NCBI GenBank assembly: GCA_015680685.1 | Contig: MNCI01002986.1 | Span: 502,378 to 566,377 of the forward strand | Length of the DNA: 64,000 nt | DNA from: Gnetum montanum | Taxonomy: Eukaryota > Streptophyta > Gnetopsida > Gnetales > Gnetaceae | Direction of reading: 5' to 3' | Shown here: positions 57,573 through 64,000 of the stretch, in pieces | Layout of the letters: each line of letters opens with the position of its first letter | Position numbering within the stretch: the first letter of the stretch is position 1 | The notes under the pieces: generated by a model | Seen by the model: only the letters and a program-made list of their open reading frames with translations | Database searches by the model: none | What the model was told of the DNA's origin: nothing | Translations under genes and position numbers: made by a program

Positions 57573-58400
57573 GTCCACTAAAACCAAACGTATAACTTGG
57601 AACTTCCAAATCAGTACCACTAGGCTAACTCATAAATTATTACAAGGTTACGAGGAATTAAGATCACATAATTTCAAAATTCATTGCTTAAAATAGAATC
57701 TTATACTTATACAACTCCATGTTCTTATCTCCTCTTTCCCAGTAAAGCTAACATATGTGGAGGAAGTATTTTGAAACTACAAATAAGGCATATTTAATAA
57801 TGAAGTGTTAGCCTAGTGGTAAAACTCTTTATTTGAAAGCTCCATGTTATGGATTCAATTTTAGTAGGGAATGTTGACTTCTAAAGTTCTAATTAAACCA
57901 TATAGCTTGGGGTATACCTATATTACAATTATTGTGGATTCCAACACCCACTAAAGCATACTTGGTGCAAATAAGCAATGTACATTAACTTGACATATAA
58001 ACTAATTTAGCTGTATATTTATAATATATATCTATTATTTAGCCTAGAGAATCTTATATATTTTACAAATTAATAAAATCTCAAATTGATTTATTGAGAA
58101 TTAATATTCATATTGAAAACCAAAATCAAAATGATTTTCTTTTTCCATAGCTTTTTTCTCAATTATAGAATCTTATGTGGCACGTGACATGGAGGGCGAC
58201 AAAATACACTCCCCCTCCCCCCATTGCGCAAGACGTATTGGCTTCTCAGCAAAAATAATTTTAAAAATAGAAATGGGCCAGAGACAAAACCCGATGCGGA
58301 ACCCACCATTCCAATTTTGAATTTTTCAAAATAAGTTAAAATATCGTATTTTAAACGAGAAAATCCTTTAAGTGGTCTAAAATATTAAACAATCCATTAC
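57573..58400. other. Non-repetitive-looking flank, possible promoter region
   Basis: AT-rich, with no LTR features. A G-box CACGTG lies at 58182-58187 in a short GC-richer stretch (58180-58310), upstream of longer non-AT-rich sequence. No transcript evidence is available. Confidence 0.3.
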
Positions 58401-58420
58401 ATCTTGTCAGTTTCTGGTTA

Positions 58421-58925
58421 ATGCTAAAATTGCCAATCTACTGTTTGTTCGCGAGTTTTCTCGAGACAGAGAGGCAACTAGCATCAACATGTCTGATCCA
58501 TGGTCCGTCATGGCTCCATATGTTTCCCCAAGCCAAGGCCATGTCCATGAGTCAATCAAGGTCAAATTGCTGGGTTAATTTCTCCACCAAAATATGTGCG
58601 CCCTTTATCAACTTGAAAATGCAAGATCAAGTCTGCAATTAATCAATCATACCACTGCTGCTAATTTGCGTTTGCGTTTGCATTCGCCTGCAACTGATGG
58701 GCAGTGTCATTTCACAAGTTTGTTAAATTCTTCCTCCAAATCTTGTCGAGAAAATGTTTTGACAGTGGGTGTCCCATGGGAAACTTCATTACCAGAATTT
58801 GCTTTAAGTCACAAAGACCAATGGCAGTCCTGGCTACAAAATTAGTGGGTTCTGCATCAAAACTGTTCGAATCGGCCATGGAGGACTTGAATTACAGCAT
58901 CATGTGCGTTGCATTTGGATATTGA
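58421..58925 (+). other. Possible exon-like low-copy segment, unidentified
   Basis: Overlapping open frames of 73, 83 and 73 codons (58421-58642, 58594-58845, 58704-58925) in sequence of higher GC than the surroundings. None shows a domain I recognise, and the three frames cannot all be real. It could be part of a host gene or pseudogene. Confidence 0.2.
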
Positions 58926-59587
58926 GAGATTGAGCCTTCTTAGGAGTGGTTCCTTGAAACAACTGCCAACGGGGTAAGATTTTTTACCAAATTCCTTAAT
59001 TTACAGAAAATGGCGCGAATTAGAACTATGTAGAAGCAGCATTGAGTTGGAATCAGCTGCAAAGTCTGGAAGAAAATACATCTGTATTGGTGGCATAAAT
59101 TGGGTTTCAACTTTCAACTAGCTCATAGAAATTGCAAAGATCATGTAGACGGGATCAAGAAATTTGATTGGGGAACTTAGAAAAACCCTCGTTTGAAAAT
59201 ATAAATGTATTAGACGATACCGAACAGTATTGAGCTGGGAATTTATTGTTGTCATCCATTTACTGAGTTAATCTTTTTTAGCATTCTTGTTTTTCTCTTA
59301 CTTTTCGAATGCAACGTGTTGTCAGGCATGACACTAGGCTGTTATATGGTGTGCTAGAAACCTAGAATTGAGTTTGCTATAGCTAGGAAGCTTAGTATGC
59401 ATAAATGTTCTTTATAATGGATCACAAAATTGAAAGTTAAAATATGAAAAATTTGGTCCAATTGATTTCAGGCTACAGGTCACCAGGTAAACTGTTAATT
59501 AACAGTGAAGGATATTATTGCAACAATCTAATAAGAGTGAAATTACTTTTAAAAAATCAAACATAAGGGAAACTGTAAACTGGAAAT
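58926..59587. other. No feature seen
   Basis: AT-rich sequence without a supported gene or repeat. Confidence 0.4.
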
Positions 59588-59830
59588 TTTTATTACAGGA
59601 AATCACAAAGGATTTGTTGGAGGGTTACAAAGCCTCAACATATTTTGAAGAAAGTTGAAAACATCATTGATGTAATGCCCCAAGCAGATGGTCAATTTGA
59701 ACAAAAAAGAAAACAATCAGCAGATTACAATTAATATTATAATTCATTAGAATGTGAGTCAAGGATGGGCAAAATAAAAAGATATCTATTTCATCTTCTC
59801 TGCTTTGTTTGCATTGTTTGCAAATTTGCT
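59588..59830. repeat. Dispersed repeat related to 3863-4100
   Basis: Clear similarity to the stretch left of element B, including GTTACAAAGCCTCAACATAT and TAATGCCCCAAGCA. The minus strand has a 119-codon frame (59664-60023) with C-x2-C-x8-D-x4-C, resembling a LINE C-terminal cysteine/histidine motif with one His replaced. Probably a LINE fragment; orientation uncertain. Confidence 0.5.
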
Positions 59831-62800
59831 TCACTACCATCTTTGTTAGCACTTCTGACTTATGTTCTTCAACATAATCATTGATGAGCTCAAATCCTGT
59901 TAGTGTTAGAATTGGTGAGTCTAGTGTATGAATCATCTTAATTTGTCTAGATATGTAGCAATTAGATGAAGTTGTGGAAGCCCTTACCATGATAGCAAGA
60001 CACCTGGAAATAGTGGTATTCACTCAGCTATTTTTGGAATCTACTGTTGCAAATATACAAAATGACCATGTTGATGATGGATGGACTTTTGTGAAGCCAT
60101 TTACAGCAAAATTTGAGTCTTTGCAACAATTTTTCTCATGTGTGGGGCTTTGTCGATCTGCATTGTAGAGTGCAGAAGAAATCCTCAATTCCAAAACCAC
60201 CATGTCTAACAATTGTTTGGTATGCTATAGAAATGAATTGCCTTAGAATTAGGATGTGATGTAGGTTAGGTTAAGTGGAGGGAATGGCCATTGGAAAATG
60301 TATGTTTTTCAGATATGGACATTTTTTTATTATGCAATAATGAAAAGCATTCAAGGCTACATGATTAGCTATGGTATGGCACTTGTTTCTTTTGTTATAC
60401 TATTAGCACATTGAACATGCATTCTAAATTTGATATTGTAGATATATCATGCCAACAGTTTGATGAAATGCATTGTTGAATTGCTGTTTTGTGAGATGCA
60501 ATCATGTATGGGTTTATTGTAGGATGGGAACTTGTTTGTGAGATGCTGACCAGTGAATTGAATCTTCATTGGATAATTCAATTTTCTTAGCTTATGTGAA
60601 TGAAAACTTTTCTCCATTGGTCAACAAAATCCTTTTGGACTTTCATGTTCTAGTGCATGGTTTTCTATTTGCATATTGTAGGTGCTTACTACTTAAGATA
60701 GCCAAAGATGCCTGCTAGAAACTTATTCTTCTTGATTGCCAAATTTTAAGATGCATCATTAATAGCCATTTTGATTAGCATTGAAGATTTTGGTCTCATG
60801 ATGTTAGAAGGCCTGATTCCAAACTACTTTACCCTGGCCATTCCAAACTGCTGACCCGGGCCAGTATTGTCTATGTTTGAATACATGCTATTAAATATGT
60901 GTATAGCTTCATTTCAACAATTATTTGTGTATCAAACATCATGCAACTAGTGTTGTTGCTCCTACATGTAGGAGTCCTGGTATTATGAACTCTTCTTTGC
61001 TTTGTAACAATCGAGAATTAGATATTCAAGGCTATCTTCAAAACGAGTTATTTGCATCCACTTTTGAACATTTTGTAGAGTGCAATAATAAAAAATTGAA
61101 CAAATTTTTGAGACCTTTGCTCTTTCTGGTATGATGCCATTAGTTTGTAACTCACATAAATCTTTAAGAAAGCAAGCTGATGCATGAGTTGTTATTGTAG
61201 AAATGCGTTCTTATTACAACATCTATTTTTTTGTGGCTTTAAATTTAGCTTGAACTATTTATCTATTCATTAATAGGAATTTGGTTTTGATCCTTATTGG
61301 ATTTTGATTTTTTAATTTTCAGGATGGAGTTTTATGCATGGTTGGGTTAATCATATGACATAAATACAGTGATGGGTAGATTACTTACCTTGACAGGGTT
61401 CATGGTGGTTGGGATTCTTTAATCTTGCTACATTGCAAATCCTTTAGGTATGTTAACAGTACCATTGTTTCAACAAAAGATAAATGATTATAACCATGTT
61501 ATGACAAGTACTGTGAAAATGGGTGATTTGGAAGATGATTAATTACATCCCATATATACATATGGATTTGCTTGGTATTGCATTCTATCACTAAGTCTTT
61601 CTTAACAGCACAAGTGAGCTTTACAGTGCTCTCATCAATGGTATAGGTGGGGTTGTTGTCATGACCTGATAAATATCAAATCTTTGCTTTCTCATCACTG
61701 CAATAAGATTTCTTTGGCTAGCCAGACTTTTGGGGGAGTCTACTGGGAATTTGTAAGAAAATTTCTTTTTTTTTTCCTTATCTTTTACTGTTGAGCTGTT
61801 GGTTGAACATGATACTATGTCATTTTAATGGCAATTTGAGGTTGTTCCTTGAACTTATACTTGTTGTTGGATACAAAATTTTTGAGGGAATATCAATGCA
61901 AGGATCACATTTGCAACTAATAAAAGCACTACAAAGAGGGCATTTATTCTATTAAAAATGTTGTAGATAGTATTTATAAAGCACACACACAAAAATGACC
62001 AATTGTAGAGATCAAAAAACTAGAATATGCTATCATCATAGCCTAGCTTAATAGTGTTTTGGCAGCATTATCTTCACACCACTGTTTCAGCTAGAACCAC
62101 TATTCTTAATCAAAAAATTTGTGATTAGTGTGATATTTTTTTGAAGGTTTTTTCATATCTATTCTTCAATATAATTAAAAAATATATCTACTTCTTTCTA
62201 TATTTAATCATCCTACCTTTATCCCAACTAAGCATTAATACTCAAATCTTGGATGTCTTTTTTAATGAAAGTAAACAAATTATGTCTTAGTCTACCTCTT
62301 TGTTGGTTGTCCTCAACTTTATATTTAAAATTGCGACAAAAATTTTTACTTCTAGAATTTCAGTTTCTATATCAACCTTAAATTTCTCGTTTGCTTATTT
62401 CTCTTCTGGATATTTGCAATTGTTGGAACTTTTGTGTTGAAATAAGTTGTCAATTTCAATGCTTAATAAGATACTCCTATCATCTTTACATTAATAGTCT
62501 TTGAACTATGTTGAATTCAATTTTAATAAAGCTTTTTAGCTTCAAGTGTCAGTTGTGAACATTTTCCTGCATTCTTTTAAGGGTTTAATTGGTATTGTTT
62601 GTATTCTTACCTCAGATGTTCAATTCCTTAGGCATTAAATTGGTTATTGATTAATACAAAATTTTATTCCTATCTCCTATGTTGGTCCCTATGTACAAAA
62701 TTTTAAATTTGAACTCTTGTTTAATTTGATTGAAATTGTCTCTTTTGTGAACAGGCACTCAATTCTGTTTATTAGGATACTGCAAAAAGCATTTCTACCA

Positions 62801-62908
62801 ACATTCTTCATGTTAGGCGCAGTGGATAACATCAAACACTATAAGCATGGATGTCATATCCTAGCAAGAGATGTTTCTTTTAGGAATACGTTCCTACCTG
62901 AAACACCG
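59831..62908. other. Intergenic sequence, nothing firmly recognised
   Basis: About 3 kb of AT-rich DNA. Short open frames at 60925-61134 and 62717-62911 have no recognisable domain. A possible splice acceptor (TTTTGTGAACAG) precedes 62757, but this is not enough to call an exon. Confidence 0.4.
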
Positions 62909-62985
62909 TGAAAATTACGGGTCGGCCTCAGGCGAAGATTCGTAATTTGAGCAAGAACGCGCCTCGAATCTGTCTAAGGATGAGT

Positions 62986-63591
62986 TTACGCTCTATCACG
63001 CACAGCAGCGTAATGAGCGTAATAAGCTCCAAGGCAGTTAAAGACGCCTCGAATTTGTTCAAGGACAAGTTTACGCTCCCTTACGCATGACAGCGTAAAG
63101 AGCGTAATAAGCTCCACGACAGTTAAAGGCGAATTGGTGCAAGGACAAGTTTACGCTCCCTTACGCACGACAGCGTAAAGAGTGTAATAAGCTCCACGAC
63201 AGTTAAAGGCGAATTTGTTCAAGGACAAGTTTACGCTCTATCACGCACGGCAGCGTGATGAGCGTAATAAGCTCCAAAGCAGTTGAAGGCAAAATCCAGA
63301 AAGGTACGACGACTTGGCATTTTTCTTGCGGCGCATGACATAAGTGGTCTTTACACTCGTTACGCAGCGGTGCGTACCAGTGCGTGGGTCATGATTCAAA
63401 GTTACACGCTCCTTACGCTCCACCACGCACCGCTGCGTGGTAAGCGTAAGTTATGCATTATTTACGCTTTATCACGCGCAGTTGTGTGATGAACGTAAGT
63501 TCCACCTTGTTTACGCTGCACCACGCACGGCTGCGTAGTGAGCGTAAGCTACATCTACGCTTCGCCACGCACAGTTGCGTGGTGAGCATAA
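62986..63591. repeat. Array of 37-nt CpG-rich hairpins
   Basis: Eight units of exactly 37 nt: 62986-63022, 63071-63107, 63151-63187, 63231-63267, 63413-63449, 63462-63498, 63511-63547 and about 63555-63591, plus a degenerate one near 63351-63387. Each begins TTACGC (TCTACGC in the last) and ends GCGTAA or a variant, with inner arms CACGCA and TGCGTG or variants around a 4-5-nt loop. The first four lie in an 80-85-bp tandem repeat. Another hairpin lies at 63709-63742. Confidence 0.85.
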
Positions 63592-63838
63592 AGCAAATAG
63601 TGAGCTTATTGTTTTCTTTACGTCAGTACGCTCATACACGCAACGCAACGCGGACGAGTGATACACCCTGAAAACAATTAAAGCACGCTTGGCATATGTC
63701 CATTTCGTACGCGCACAATACGCAAACAAGCGTGTTGTGCGTAGTCACAGCCTAACTTAAAAGATCATGCCAGCAGGGCCCACAATATCCGGGGCCTACG
63801 TCATCAGGGTTGCGCCTTTCCCAGGAAGCATCGCGACC

Positions 63839-63846
63839 TATAAATT
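63839..63846 (+). promoter_or_regulatory. TATA box downstream of the hairpin array
   Basis: CCTATAAATTCC in an otherwise GC-balanced region, 20-30 bases before a GACAGAGATACAGAGG stretch that could be the start of transcription. Confidence 0.5.
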
Positions 63847-64000
63847 CCTTAATTGACAGAGATACAGAGGTTGGCAAAAATTCAGGCTAGCAGACTTCTG
63901 AGCACCAGAGCACTGATCGCCTTTTTTCGCAGACCGAGAGGACAAGAGCATTTTTTGAGCAAGGGGACACTCATTGCCTTGAACAGAGAAACAAGAGCAC

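Larger units (their letters stand above)
62909..64000 (+). repeat. U3 and R start of an unrelated LTR (cut by window edge)
   Basis: From TGAAAATTACGGG at 62909 the composition changes sharply to CpG-rich DNA. A tandem and hairpin array (62986-63591) is followed by about 250 bases, a TATA box (TATAAATT, 63839-63846) and a putative transcript start near 63865, then GAGCAC-type short repeats to the window end. No gag or PBS is inside the window, so calling it an LTR is inference; a host gene promoter is the alternative. Confidence 0.5.

Noticed and set aside
62986-63591. Regular palindromic repeats resembling a CRISPR array
   Set aside because: Spacing is irregular, the sequence between early units is itself repeated, the context is plant nuclear DNA and no cas gene is present.

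Overview
The window looks like intergenic nuclear DNA of a large-genome seed plant, possibly a gymnosperm; that placement is an inference. The reasons are wall-to-wall, old, nested LTR retrotransposons, PBS sequences matching plant tRNA-Asp and tRNA-iMet, a CCHC Gag knuckle of the Athila/Tat type, an RT with FVDG and FMDD blocks, TATA-containing U3 regions and a LINE-type ORF2 remnant. I see no intact host gene, rRNA, tRNA or CRISPR. Nearly every coding region is a decayed retroelement gene broken by stops and frameshifts.

Layout. 1-2031: 3' end of Ty3-type element A (+), ending in an LTR. 2032-2987: 5' end (LTR plus PBS) of a second LTR element (-) using tRNA-iMet. 2988-4133 and 11471-11700: a LINE ORF2 remnant (+) split by element B (-, 4139-11465, TSD CCTAT), which keeps gag and protease but has lost RT to integrase. 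12117-12746: assembly gap. 13206-32694: element C (-), with element D (+, 18951-26950, TSD AGCAC) nested in it. 33614-57567: element F (-, TSD GTATT/GCATT), carrying a solo LTR G (38824-39696), an inverted LTR pair (35590-36724), an internally inverted RNaseH-integrase segment (39880-43965) and nested element E (-, 44325-54945). 57573-62908: mostly featureless DNA with one dispersed repeat and a possible low-copy segment. 62909-64000: U3 and start of R of an unrelated LTR (+), packed with CpG-rich 37-nt hairpins.

Elements A-F belong to one Athila-like Ty3 clade. They share a PBS related to tRNA-Asp, the same LTR end (TGATG...CATCA) and a similar U5 end, but have quite different U3 regions. 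The coding order is gag - protease - RT - RNaseH - integrase (GPY/F) - conserved noncoding block - accessory ORF (aORF) - PPT - LTR.

The most interesting finding is in the env position of C, D and F. All carry homologous remnants of a long accessory protein that I cannot name. Just upstream of it sits a second, internal U3-like promoter: a TATA box plus the same family-specific U3 motif as that element's own LTR (GATATC in D, GGCCTC in C, ATGCAT in F). I read this as a retroelement with a duplicated U3 promoter serving a downstream accessory gene. The copies here are dead, so this describes an ancestral arrangement. All statements come from reading by eye; boundaries without TSD support are approximate.
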